Below, in pieces: positions 7,296-15,320 of a stretch of 64,000 nt of DNA. Source of the DNA: an uncultured Candidatus Melainabacteria bacterium (GTDB lineage: Bacteria; Cyanobacteriota; Vampirovibrionia; Gastranaerophilales; Gastranaerophilaceae); NCBI GenBank assembly GCA_934717745.1, contig CAKUZB010000002.1, positions 151,575 to 215,574 on the forward strand, given 5' to 3'. Made by a program: the position numbers and the translations under genes. The notes beneath the pieces were generated by a model. It saw only the letters and a program-made list of their open reading frames with translations. It was not told where the DNA came from and searched no databases. The stretch's first letter is position 1; the number at the start of each line of letters is the position of its first letter.

Positions 7296-7325
7296 TGAGA
7301 AAGTCATGAAAAAGAGTTATAATGT
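7296..7325 (+). promoter_or_regulatory. Strong sigma-70-type promoter with long leader
   Basis: TTGAGA, a 17-base spacer, then TATAAT, ending about 180 bases before the next start codon. It is one of the best promoter matches in the window. The transcript would begin near 7330. The leader contains at least two possible stems: TAGAGCG (about 7329-7335) with CGCTCTA (about 7372-7378), and GAGTG (about 7379) with CACTC (about 7413). No known riboswitch consensus was recognised. Confidence 0.6.
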
Positions 7326-7505
7326 TAGTAGAGCGAAGCAAGAAAAAGATATACATTAGCCCACTAAAAAACGCTCTAGAGTGTTATTCCCCATGCATTT
7401 AAGAAAATAGCACCACTCTTCAAAAAAAAGGTATTCAGGTTCAATAAAAGCATCAAAGAGTTTTCCTTAGAAACCCTTTAGTTGCTGTGTCTTAATGGTG
7501 AAATT

Positions 7506-8765
7506 ATGAGTACCGAAATTTTAAATCTTAACCCCCGAAAAATGATTGTCGCGACAATCAACTTAACGATGAGTGCAAGTTTGATTTTGCTGGTTGGAAG
7601 TCTTATTAAGAGCCCGCCGATTATTGCAAAAGAATTAAGAATTGCACAAGGTAGCATTGTATCACCATTACTTGAGGGTAATAAAACAAGAGAAGATATT
7701 AAAAACATTTCCGCAGAAGAGTTAGAGAACAATTTTAATCAACAAATTCGAAACAAATATAAAAATAGCCTTATTTATGACGTAGCACCCGGAATTAAGC
7801 ATATAAAATTAACAAGAACATACCAAGGTCGACCTGTAAGAATAAATGTAGTAGAAGTTAACAAAAAATTAAATTCAAATATAGACATCACCCCTCAATT
7901 ATCGTCTTCAAGATTAGCAACAAAATCAACAATAACAACAATTGCAAAGAAAAATCGTTCAATAGTTGCCATTAACGGTACCTATTTTAAACCTCAAACA
8001 GGTGTTCCTCTTGGAACTTTAATGATTAATAAGAAATTATACACAGGACCTATTTACAATCGTGTTGCAATGGGTATTTTTGACGACGGTTTTGATATGG
8101 CAAGAGTTGAATTAAACGCAACATTAAAAACTTCAAAAGGTGATGTAAAAATTGACAATTTCAACCAACCCAGAATGCTTTCAACATACGTTATTGCATA
8201 TTCTTCGGAATGGGGACACTTTGCACCGCCTTGTCCAAAATACGGTATTCAAATGGCTGTTGAAAACGGTAAAATAACATCAATTTCAAAAGATGCATTA
8301 CCAATTCCACAAAACGGATATGTAATTGTTGGTCCAAAAGACAGATTAGAAAAGACATTTAAATCAAGACACGCAAATGTTGATATAAAAACAATTCCTG
8401 ATTGGAAAAATGTAAACCACATCATCAGCGGTGGGCCATACTTAGTTAAAAACGGTGAAGTATTCATTGATATGACAGAACAAAAACTTGGTGCAATCGG
8501 TGGAAGAAATCCAAGAACTGCAATTGGTTATACAGAAGACGGCAACTTAATTATGGTAGCAGTTGACGGTCGTGAAGGGGCTTCAATCGGTATGACATTA
8601 AGAGAACTTGCCGGATTTTTACAATCAATCGGTTGCGTAAATGCTATGAACCTTGACGGTGGCGGTTCTACAGTAATGTATGTAAATGGTAAAGTCGTTA
8701 ATATGCCAAAAGTAAAAGGCGGTATCGCATTATCAAACGCATTAACAATAGATTTAAAATCATAA
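7506..8765 (+). CDS. Phosphodiester glycosidase family protein (NAGPA/DUF2233)
   Basis: A 419-residue exported or membrane-anchored protein. An N-terminal hydrophobic segment (IVATINLTMSASLILLVGSL, roughly residues 15-35) acts as signal anchor. The catalytic-type domain occupies the C-terminal two thirds. It has the family hallmarks AINGTYFKPQTG, GGRNPRTAIGYTEDGNLI, VAVDGRE and NLDGGGSTVMYVNG, shared with the human uncovering enzyme and bacterial DUF2233 proteins that act on sugar phosphodiesters or wall glycans. I chose the ATG at 7506 with GGTGA five bases before; a TTG start at 7482 would add eight residues. A strong promoter with a 180-base leader precedes it. Confidence 0.88.
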   Translation: MSTEILNLNPRKMIVATINLTMSASLILLVGSLIKSPPIIAKELRIAQGSIVSPLLEGNKTREDIKNISAEELENNFNQQIRNKYKNSLIYDVAPGIKHIKLTRTYQGRPVRINVVEVNKKLNSNIDITPQLSSSRLATKSTITTIAKKNRSIVAINGTYFKPQTGVPLGTLMINKKLYTGPIYNRVAMGIFDDGFDMARVELNATLKTSKGDVKIDNFNQPRMLSTYVIAYSSEWGHFAPPCPKYGIQMAVENGKITSISKDALPIPQNGYVIVGPKDRLEKTFKSRHANVDIKTIPDWKNVNHIISGGPYLVKNGEVFIDMTEQKLGAIGGRNPRTAIGYTEDGNLIMVAVDGREGASIGMTLRELAGFLQSIGCVNAMNLDGGGSTVMYVNGKVVNMPKVKGGIALSNALTIDLKS

Positions 8766-8795
8766 TCATCAGATAACATATCTTCTTTATTTGCA

Positions 8796-8830
8796 GGGCG
8801 GGATTTCCCAAGAGTTTCGCCCTTTTTCTT
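8796..8830 (+). terminator. Rho-independent terminator
   Basis: A GGGCG/CGCCC stem (8796-8800, 8818-8822), with an inner GGGA/TCCC option, is followed by TTTTTCTTT. It ends the phosphodiester glycosidase transcript. Confidence 0.65.
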
Positions 8831-8927
8831 TACTACTTTTTGGTAATATTTTAATTTAAAAATTATACATTAAAGATTAATAGAAAAAACTCACATTCAC
8901 CCTTAACATACAATTGGGGGCGGTTTT

Positions 8928-9890
8928 ATGCAACAAAAAATTATTTCGACTATACTTTTTCTCTTTTTAACAACAAATTGTGCTTTTGCAGAAAGCAAAA
9001 CATCAAAAACACTAAGCAGAATTGAAAACAACTTATTTGGTATTGAATACACTGATAACAACGATACAGAAAGACTTTCACGTATTGAAGAACAAGTTTA
9101 TGGACAAACAAAAGACGGTAGTGTAAAATTACGTCTTGAAAACTTATCAAAAGACATTGCTACAAATCAAATGGGACAAGAAATTGAACCAAAAGAAGAT
9201 ACTTTTGCCGATGAAGATAATTATTATTCACAAAAAACTCTTGCTCAATCAAATCAAGACGAATATTACGAACCTGACAATCCAAAAATTGAATATCCGG
9301 CAGTAAATGAACTTGAAGAACAAATTTTCGGTAAAACTTACAAGGATTTAGATATTAACACAAGAATTTCTAAATTGGAAAAAGAAACCTTTAGAAAAAC
9401 TTACAATGATGCTCTTTCAGATAGAGTTGAACGTTTAAAAAACAAAACAGGTACTAAAAACAATTCTATTTCCACTCCTCAAGACTATATTCCGCAAGAA
9501 AATTACTATTCGCAAGAGGACAACTACTTTTCACCGCAAACAGTCGCTCAAGATTTTGATAATAACACTTTTAAAACACAAAAAACTCCACAAAATAACG
9601 AACTTACAGACAAAAGTTTAAACTCAAAACTTAAAAAATTAGAAAAAACTGTTTTCAAACAAAGTTTTTCAAACGAAAATACTGATGCCCGTTTGAGTAG
9701 ACTTGAAGGTGCAATTTTCAATACAAACTTCTCATCTGATTCTAATTCAACAAGGTTGGGCAGAATTTCGAGTGCGGTTGAAGCACAAAAAACTGCTAAA
9801 AAATATGACTCAAACGGTTTACAGCAAAAAATGGCGACCGCAATGCAGATAGGTATGTTTGTTTTAATGGTAGTTGCAATGATATTGTAA
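8928..9890 (+). CDS. Secreted repeat protein with RLxRLE-FG-Y repeats and C-terminal anchor
   Basis: 320 residues. A signal peptide (IISTILFLFLTTNCAFA) is followed by at least five copies of a degenerate unit of the form LSRIExxxFGxxYxDxxxxxRLSRIE. Copies lie near residues 28-60, 128-150, 152-172, 238-258 and 262-285. Examples are SRIENNLFGIEYTDNNDTER and SRLEGAIFNTNFSSD. Acidic Gln/Asn-rich linkers separate them. A hydrophobic C-terminal helix (IGMFVLMVVAMIL) would anchor the protein. Repeats joining a coiled-coil-like LxxLE to an FG turn suggest an envelope structural or scaffold role, but I do not recognise the family. The ribosome binding site GGGGGCGG is strong. Confidence 0.7.
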   Translation: MQQKIISTILFLFLTTNCAFAESKTSKTLSRIENNLFGIEYTDNNDTERLSRIEEQVYGQTKDGSVKLRLENLSKDIATNQMGQEIEPKEDTFADEDNYYSQKTLAQSNQDEYYEPDNPKIEYPAVNELEEQIFGKTYKDLDINTRISKLEKETFRKTYNDALSDRVERLKNKTGTKNNSISTPQDYIPQENYYSQEDNYFSPQTVAQDFDNNTFKTQKTPQNNELTDKSLNSKLKKLEKTVFKQSFSNENTDARLSRLEGAIFNTNFSSDSNSTRLGRISSAVEAQKTAKKYDSNGLQQKMATAMQIGMFVLMVVAMIL

Positions 9891-10036
9891 TCTTAATCAA
9901 ATTTACAATTCAATTCTCACACTACATTCTAATAAAATCAACTGTTTAGCCTATTCGATTAACCCAAAAAGGTTATATAATGTAAACAAGTTGATTTTTG
10001 ACATAAAATCCTTAGAATTGTATATGGGAGAATATT

Positions 10037-11116
10037 ATGATTAAAAAATTACTAATATCGTTGATAATAACTTTAGCAGTATCAAACTGTGTATATGCCG
10101 CAGAATACCACCAAACTTTAACTCCAGAGGTTAGAAAGGGTATTCAAGACTATAAATCCGGCAATTATGTCGGTTGTATTCAAGCAATGTACCCTTATTT
10201 AACAAAATCTGATTTGAATGCAAAAAACCAACTTGCAGTGTACTATTTGGGTATGGCATTGTCAAAAACCGGCGATAAAGAAAGAGCAAAAAAATACTAC
10301 AATATAGCAAAAATTCTTAATCCAAACAACACTATTGGACAATATTCACAAAAAGGTCTTGTTTGCATTGATGATCCTGCCAATTGCTACCTTAACGTAA
10401 AAGAAGTCAGCACGAATACAAAATCTGTTTATGAATCTGATTTGGACAAATTTATCAATGCACCTTACGGCAACGGCTTGTCTTCAGATTTGAACAAAGA
10501 AATTGAACGTAAAAAAATTGAACGTTTGAGAAAAGAAATCAACTCAGACCAAGAATTAAACAAATACGAATTCAAAAATTTCAGAGATTTTTCAAATAAA
10601 AAAGGACAAATCTTTTTGAAAAAAGACGAAGGAATTAAAATTGCATCTAGCGAAAATCCAACAGATGCAGAAATTGTTAATGCAATAAAAGTTTTAAACG
10701 CAGCAGGTTTAAGCAACATTGCAAACCAAGCACAAACAACACAAGACAAAAAAAATAATCAGGAAACTATTCAAATGCAAGAACCTATTGCTCAAAACGA
10801 AGTAAAAAGCGAATATAAACCTGATATTACAAGAGAAGAATACCAAAAACAAATCCAAAGAGAAATGATGGAAGCACAAATGGCAGCAATGAGCCAACCC
10901 AATATCGATGCTCTTTTTGGAGAAAAAAATAATAACAATAACAACAACATGATGAATTCAAATATGATGAATATGTTACCTTTTATGATGGCTCAACAAA
11001 CCCAAAACGGTAATACAAACGGACAACAACCAATGATTTCACCAGATATGATGCAAGCAATGATGTTCAACTCTATGATGCCAAACTTCAATTTTGGACT
11101 AGGTAACGGAAACTAA
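10037..11116 (+). CDS. Secreted TPR-type protein with Asn/Met-rich tail
   Basis: 359 residues with signal peptide (LLISLIITLAVSNCVYA). Residues 25-110 look like two tetratricopeptide units: VRKGIQDYKSGNYVGCIQAM, then LAVYYLGMALSKTGDKERAK and YYNIAKILNPNN. A Lys/Glu-rich helical middle follows. The last 80 residues are low complexity, rich in Asn, Met and Gln (for example KNNNNNNNMMNSNMMNM). Fifteen bases separate it from fliW, so it may lead the fliW-csrA operon. The role is unknown; TPR proteins in the periplasm usually mediate assembly. Confidence 0.7.
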   Translation: MIKKLLISLIITLAVSNCVYAAEYHQTLTPEVRKGIQDYKSGNYVGCIQAMYPYLTKSDLNAKNQLAVYYLGMALSKTGDKERAKKYYNIAKILNPNNTIGQYSQKGLVCIDDPANCYLNVKEVSTNTKSVYESDLDKFINAPYGNGLSSDLNKEIERKKIERLRKEINSDQELNKYEFKNFRDFSNKKGQIFLKKDEGIKIASSENPTDAEIVNAIKVLNAAGLSNIANQAQTTQDKKNNQETIQMQEPIAQNEVKSEYKPDITREEYQKQIQREMMEAQMAAMSQPNIDALFGEKNNNNNNNMMNSNMMNMLPFMMAQQTQNGNTNGQQPMISPDMMQAMMFNSMMPNFNFGLGNGN

Positions 11117-11130
11117 TATAAAGGAAAGAT

Positions 11131-11604
11131 ATGAAAATTCAAACTAGCAGATTTGGAGAAATTGAGGGCGAAGAAAAGGCTATCTTCAATTTCACAATGC
11201 CAATTTTGGGTTATAACGATGAAAAAGAATTTATTCTTATAGAATCAAAAGAAGCGTCTTTGTTTAAATGGCTTCAATCAACAAAAACACCCGATTTAGC
11301 ATTTTTAACAACTTCACCAAGTTTTTTTGGAATAGATTACGTTTTTGAATTACCAGATGAGGCTGAAAGTGCTTTAGAAGTTAAATCCGCAGAAGATTTA
11401 ATGGTTTTAAATATTGCAAAAGTTCCAAACAACAACCCAAGAGGAACGACTGTAAACCTTTTAGCACCAATCGTTTTCAATGTTAATAACAACAAAGCCG
11501 GACAAGTTATTTTATCAGGCTCAGGATTAGACGTAACTTATCCGTTATTTCAAAATCAACCGACAAAAAATGATGATGAAGCAAAAGAAGGAGAAAATCT
11601 CTAA
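11131..11604 (+). CDS. fliW: Flagellar assembly factor FliW
   Basis: 157 residues, normal FliW length. The start TSRFGEIEGEEKAIFNFTMPI, read in parts as RFGEIE and F-x-MPILGY, and the later DLMVLNIAKVP followed by TVNLLAPIVFN are the family signatures. FliW binds CsrA allosterically and is displaced by flagellin, linking flagellin level to translation. The stop codon overlaps the csrA start (TAATG), the classic fliW-csrA pair. The C-terminal acidic tail (NDDEAKEGENL) is longer than usual. Confidence 0.93.
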   Translation: MKIQTSRFGEIEGEEKAIFNFTMPILGYNDEKEFILIESKEASLFKWLQSTKTPDLAFLTTSPSFFGIDYVFELPDEAESALEVKSAEDLMVLNIAKVPNNNPRGTTVNLLAPIVFNVNNNKAGQVILSGSGLDVTYPLFQNQPTKNDDEAKEGENL

Positions 11605-11876
11605 TGCTCATATTATCAAGAAAAAACGGTCAAAAAATAATAATTAATGACGAAATTGTAATTACAATTTTAGATGCAAAAAACGACAACTGCAAAATCG
11701 CAATTGACGCACCTAAAGATGTAAAAATTTATCGTGAAGAAGTTTATGAACAAATTCAAGATGCAAATAAACAGTCAGAAAGCGTTTCAATAGAAGCATT
11801 AGGAGATTTGTCAAACTTAATACCACCTAAAAATGTAACTCAAAAGAAAGTTATAGTTAAGAAAAAGCAACAATAA
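11604..11876 (+). CDS. csrA: Carbon storage regulator CsrA
   Basis: 90 residues. The N-terminal half is canonical: MLILSRKNGQKIIINDEIVI, then ITILDAKNDNCKIAIDAPKD and VKIYREEVYEQI. It contains the RNA-contacting first strand and the REE segment. It is longer than most CsrA proteins (61-75) because of a basic tail ending KKVIVKKKQQ. It binds GGA-containing mRNA leaders and blocks translation, in Gram-positive and deep-branching bacteria chiefly that of flagellin. It overlaps fliW by one base upstream and the TPR gene by one base downstream, so all three are translationally coupled. Confidence 0.95.
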   Translation: MLILSRKNGQKIIINDEIVITILDAKNDNCKIAIDAPKDVKIYREEVYEQIQDANKQSESVSIEALGDLSNLIPPKNVTQKKVIVKKKQQ

Positions 11877-12469
11877 TGGATTACAAAGAAGCAAAAGAGT
11901 GCTTAGTTAACCTAGAATTGGATAAGTGCGAAGATTTTTTCAAAGAAAATAATTACCAATTAGAATATGGATATTGCGAACTTTTGCGTGGTAATGTTAA
12001 CGAAGCAAGAAAAATATTTACACCAATCAGAGATTTAGATTTACGTGCAGATTGGGCTTATTTATTGATTCAGTTTATGAATAACTATATTCAATTTTTA
12101 CCGTCATATTTGCAAGTTAGAAACTTTTTAGAAATAGATATAGGCTTACTTTTAAAAGCAGGACTTTCTGAAGCAGTTGAAAATGTTATTAATGCGTGCG
12201 ATATTTTTTACAAAATAAACCAAGAGAGTTACAAATTCATAGCAAGAGTAATGTTCAATTATAACTATCCGACAGTTGCCAAAATTTTCTTAAAAAAGGG
12301 AGTTGAAAGAAGTTACAACGACCCCGAATTACACTTTTTATACGGAAATTACCACTTGCTATACAAAAATGAACTCCTTGCACGACACGAATTTGAAACA
12401 TGTCTGGAAGTTTTACCGGATTATTTTCCCGCAAAAATGATGCTTGAAAAACTTGATAAAAAATTTTAA
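11876..12469 (+). CDS. TPR-like protein coupled to csrA
   Basis: 197 residues, all-helical, with no signal peptide. Repeating helix pairs resemble degenerate tetratricopeptide repeats: YGYCELLRGNVNEARKIF near residue 32, ARVMFNYNYPTVAKIFLKKG near 122, and ELHFLYGNYHLLYKNELLAR near 148. It starts in the csrA stop codon (TAATGG), so it is likely made in step with FliW and CsrA. A role in flagellar export or CsrA/FliW control is suggested only by this coupling. Confidence 0.7.
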   Translation: MDYKEAKECLVNLELDKCEDFFKENNYQLEYGYCELLRGNVNEARKIFTPIRDLDLRADWAYLLIQFMNNYIQFLPSYLQVRNFLEIDIGLLLKAGLSEAVENVINACDIFYKINQESYKFIARVMFNYNYPTVAKIFLKKGVERSYNDPELHFLYGNYHLLYKNELLARHEFETCLEVLPDYFPAKMMLEKLDKKF

Positions 12470-12484
12470 AAACGTTTTAACATA

Positions 12485-13759
12485 TTATCTAAAAATCGTT
12501 TGATTTCTATCAGCACCTACACTTACAATAGAAACAGGTATTTCAGTTAATTCTTCCATTCTTTTAATATATTTTTTACAATTTTCAGGAAGTTCTTCAA
12601 AAATTTTTATACCGCTAATATCTTCCTTCCAACCTTTATGTGTTTCATAAACCGGCTCTAAATATTTGTGAATAAATACGTCTGTCGGATATTCATTATA
12701 AATTTTTCCATTACGTTTATCTTTGTATGCGGTACAAATTTTAATTTCGTCAAAATCATCAAAAACATCAATTTTAGTTAAAGCCATTGATGTTAAACCA
12801 CTTACAAGTCCTGCATAACGTGCCACCACAGCATCAAACCAACCACAACGACGCGGACGTCCAGTTGTTGTACCAAACTCATGTCCAATTTCTCTAATTT
12901 TATCACCTGTTTTGTCCATTAATTCAGTAACAAATGGACCTTCGCCAACTCTTGTAACATAAGCCTTTGAAACACCTACAACTTCTTCAATCATTACTGG
13001 TCCATATCCACTTCCAGTAGCCGCACCGCCGGCAATTGGATTTGAACTTGTAACAAATGGGTATGTTCCGTAATCAATGTCCAACATAACGCCCTGAGCA
13101 CCCTCAAAAAGAATCGTTTTTTGTCTATTTTCTCTTAAAATCGTTTGCCAATTTTCGCAGTAATAGGGTTCAAAGATTTTTCGGTATTTTTCGCATAAAT
13201 CTAAAAGTTCTTTTTGAGAATACTCTTTCAAACCATATACTTCTTTTAAAATCTTATTTTTTAAAGGTAAAATTATTTCAATTTTCTCTAAAAGAGTATC
13301 TTTATCAAACAAATCCCCTATTTTCAACGCACATCTTGCAATTTTATCAGAATAAGTCTGACCGATACCTTTTCTTGTTGAACCGATTTTTCCTTTTTTA
13401 ACGGTGTCCTCTGCCCAACCGTCAACCGCGGTATGCCAAGGCATTGTAATTGTTGCAAGTGGACTTAATTTTAAATTTGATAAATTTACTCCACGAGAAA
13501 TTAATTCAGCAGTTTCTTTTTCAAAAATTTCAGGCAAAACAACTGTTCCTGCACCGATAAAGCAAGTTTTATTACCATATAAAATTCCAGACGGCACTAA
13601 ATGCAGTTTATAGGTTTCACCTTTGTAAACCACAGTATGACCTGCATTACAACCACCTTGATACCTTATAATCATATCGGCTTTTTCTGCCAATAAATCT
13701 GTAATTTTGGCTTTTCCCTCATCGCCCCATTGAGCACCAACGACAACAGTGTTTTTCAT
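12485..13759 (-). CDS. purA: Adenylosuccinate synthetase PurA
   Basis: 424 residues, full length. It joins IMP and aspartate with GTP to give adenylosuccinate in AMP synthesis. Visible motifs: QWGDEGKAKITD near residue 10 (phosphate-binding loop, with Ala where GDEGKGK is usual), NAGHTVVYKGE with the catalytic His, STRKGIGQTYSDK, GAQGVMLDIDYGTYPFVTSS near 220, TTTGRPRRCGW near 298 and the C-terminal KIDVFDDFD then ISVGADRNQTI-type end (SVGADRNQTIFR). It converges on the csrA operon with only 15 bases between. Confidence 0.96.
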   Translation of the reverse strand: MKNTVVVGAQWGDEGKAKITDLLAEKADMIIRYQGGCNAGHTVVYKGETYKLHLVPSGILYGNKTCFIGAGTVVLPEIFEKETAELISRGVNLSNLKLSPLATITMPWHTAVDGWAEDTVKKGKIGSTRKGIGQTYSDKIARCALKIGDLFDKDTLLEKIEIILPLKNKILKEVYGLKEYSQKELLDLCEKYRKIFEPYYCENWQTILRENRQKTILFEGAQGVMLDIDYGTYPFVTSSNPIAGGAATGSGYGPVMIEEVVGVSKAYVTRVGEGPFVTELMDKTGDKIREIGHEFGTTTGRPRRCGWFDAVVARYAGLVSGLTSMALTKIDVFDDFDEIKICTAYKDKRNGKIYNEYPTDVFIHKYLEPVYETHKGWKEDISGIKIFEELPENCKKYIKRMEELTEIPVSIVSVGADRNQTIFR

Positions 13760-13777
13760 TTTTATCTTCTTTCTTTG

Positions 13778-14323
13778 TTATTTATCAGTATTAAAACCTA
13801 TTGGTTTAGTTTTTCTAGGAGTTTCAACTAAATTATTCAAAACAGTTATTATATCTTGAATTGTCCTATCTGTTTTCTTCATTTTGTTATCTGTATTTTC
13901 AATATGTAGCATCAACATCTTACGTAAATCTTCTATTTCTTTTGTTTTTTCAGTTTGCTCTAATACATATTTTCTAAGTTGTTCAAAAACTCTTATTATT
14001 TGAATACTTGTTTTTATTGCTAAATCAGAATGCAAAACATTTGATAACATTAAGATTCCATGCTCATTAAAAGCATAAGGTAAATATTTTCTACCACCTC
14101 TTTGTTTTGAGGTGCCAAATTGGCACCTCAAAACTTGCCATTCTTCTTCAGTTAATTTAAACATGAAATCTTCAGGAAAACGCTCTATATTACGTTTTAC
14201 GGCTCTATTAAGATTCTTTGTTTCAACACCATACAATTTTGCCAAATCACTATCTAGCATTACTTTTTGATTTCTTATTTCGTAAATTAAATTTTTAACT
14301 TCCAACAGATTGTTATCTTGCAT
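13778..14323 (-). CDS. ORF6N-domain DNA-binding protein
   Basis: 181 residues. The N-terminal ORF6N domain is clear: VMLDSDLAKLYGVETKNLNR, then AVKRNIERFPEDFMFKLTEEE and GGRKYLPYAFNEHGILMLSNVL. A C-terminal coiled coil follows (EQTEKTKEIEDLRKMLML). ORF6N/KilA-N proteins are common in phages and mobile elements and are thought to bind DNA. It overlaps etfA by 11 bases and sits between metabolic genes, so it looks like an acquired gene now cotranscribed with etf. Its coding sequence holds a perfect 15-base inverted repeat at 14104-14134. Confidence 0.88.
   Translation of the reverse strand: MQDNNLLEVKNLIYEIRNQKVMLDSDLAKLYGVETKNLNRAVKRNIERFPEDFMFKLTEEEWQVLRCQFGTSKQRGGRKYLPYAFNEHGILMLSNVLHSDLAIKTSIQIIRVFEQLRKYVLEQTEKTKEIEDLRKMLMLHIENTDNKMKKTDRTIQDIITVLNNLVETPRKTKPIGFNTDK
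14104..14134. repeat. 31-base perfect palindrome inside the ORF6N gene
   Basis: GTTTTGAGGTGCCAA, a single A, then the exact reverse complement. It encodes part of the region just before the GGRKYLPYAF motif. A 15-base perfect arm is far beyond chance for an ordinary coding stretch. Confidence 0.85.
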
Positions 14324-15320
14324 TTTTTGTATCCTTTAATTTTTCAATTAATTTTGGCAAAATTTCAAATACATCTCCAACAATTCCGACATCTGCGATT
14401 TTAAAAATTGGTGCATTTTTATCTTTATTTATTGCAATAATTTTTTCTGAACCGCTCATACCAACCGTATGCTGAATTGCACCCGAAATTCCGCATGCAA
14501 TATAAATTTTTGGAACAACTGTTTTACCCGTTTGACCAACTTGAATACAACTTTGTGCAAGTTTCATATCAACAGCCCCACGAGAAGCACCAACAGAGCC
14601 ACCTAAAACTTCTGCTAAACGTTCTAATAGTTCAAAACCCTGTTTTGATTTCATTCCTTTTCCACCGGCAACAATAATTTCTGCTTCGTCAATCCTAACG
14701 TCTGAATTTAATTCATTTTGAATAAATTCAACTAATTTAACCCTATTTTCAACTTTTGATAAATCAAATTGAATATCTATAAATTGAGTATCCTTACATA
14801 TTTCAAACTCTGATTTTCTCAAAACTTTTGGTCGTACTGTTGCCATTTGAGGATAATTTTTGCACAAAATCGTAGCCATTAAATTTCCACCGAAAGTCGG
14901 ACGCGTAGAGGCTAACTTACCATCTTCATTTATATCCAGTTTTGTACAATCAGCCGTTAAACCTGTATTCAGACTAGAAGAAATTACAGGTGCTAAATCT
15001 CTACCTTGAGTTGTCGCACCAATTAAAACAATCTCCGGTTCAATATCTTTAATTAAACTTATTGCTATATTTGAGTAATAATCAGTCGAATAATTTTTTA
15101 ATTCAGGCGAATTTGCAATATAAACTTTATCAAAACCATTTTTGCTTAAAATAATTTTATTTTCTTCTAAATTAGTTCCGTCTGTAAACAAAAATGCTGA
15201 AATTTCACAATTATTTAACTTTTTTGACAATTCTTGAGCCGAATTTGCTAATTCCAAAACTACATTTTGCAAAATTCCGTTTCTGTCCGTTTGTGCATAA
15301 ATCAAAATACCCTTAGCCAT
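14313..15320 (-). CDS. etfA: Electron transfer flavoprotein subunit alpha
   Basis: 335 residues. The N-terminal adenine-nucleotide-hydrolase-like domain includes IVLIGATTQGRDLAPVISSS. The C-terminal FAD domain has VGASRGAVD, GQTGKTVVPKIYIACGISGA and IQHTVGMSGSEKIIAINKD, the classic EtfA flavin site. With EtfB it forms the heterodimer that passes electrons between acyl-CoA or other dehydrogenases and a quinone or bifurcating partner. It follows etfB with an 8-base overlap. No dehydrogenase gene is in the operon, so the electron donor is not evident. Confidence 0.95.
   Translation of the reverse strand: MAKGILIYAQTDRNGILQNVVLELANSAQELSKKLNNCEISAFLFTDGTNLEENKIILSKNGFDKVYIANSPELKNYSTDYYSNIAISLIKDIEPEIVLIGATTQGRDLAPVISSSLNTGLTADCTKLDINEDGKLASTRPTFGGNLMATILCKNYPQMATVRPKVLRKSEFEICKDTQFIDIQFDLSKVENRVKLVEFIQNELNSDVRIDEAEIIVAGGKGMKSKQGFELLERLAEVLGGSVGASRGAVDMKLAQSCIQVGQTGKTVVPKIYIACGISGAIQHTVGMSGSEKIIAINKDKNAPIFKIADVGIVGDVFEILPKLIEKLKDTKNAR

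Noticed and set aside
7330..7500. 6S RNA, SRP RNA or a known riboswitch in the long leader.
   Set aside because: No central-bubble long hairpin, no SRP loop, and no consensus of the riboswitch classes I know. Left as an unexplained leader.
8928..9890. CRISPR or tandem DNA repeat, because of the repeated protein units.
   Set aside because: Repeats are visible only at protein level and vary in length; there are no identical DNA repeats with regular spacers. No CRISPR array was seen anywhere in the window.
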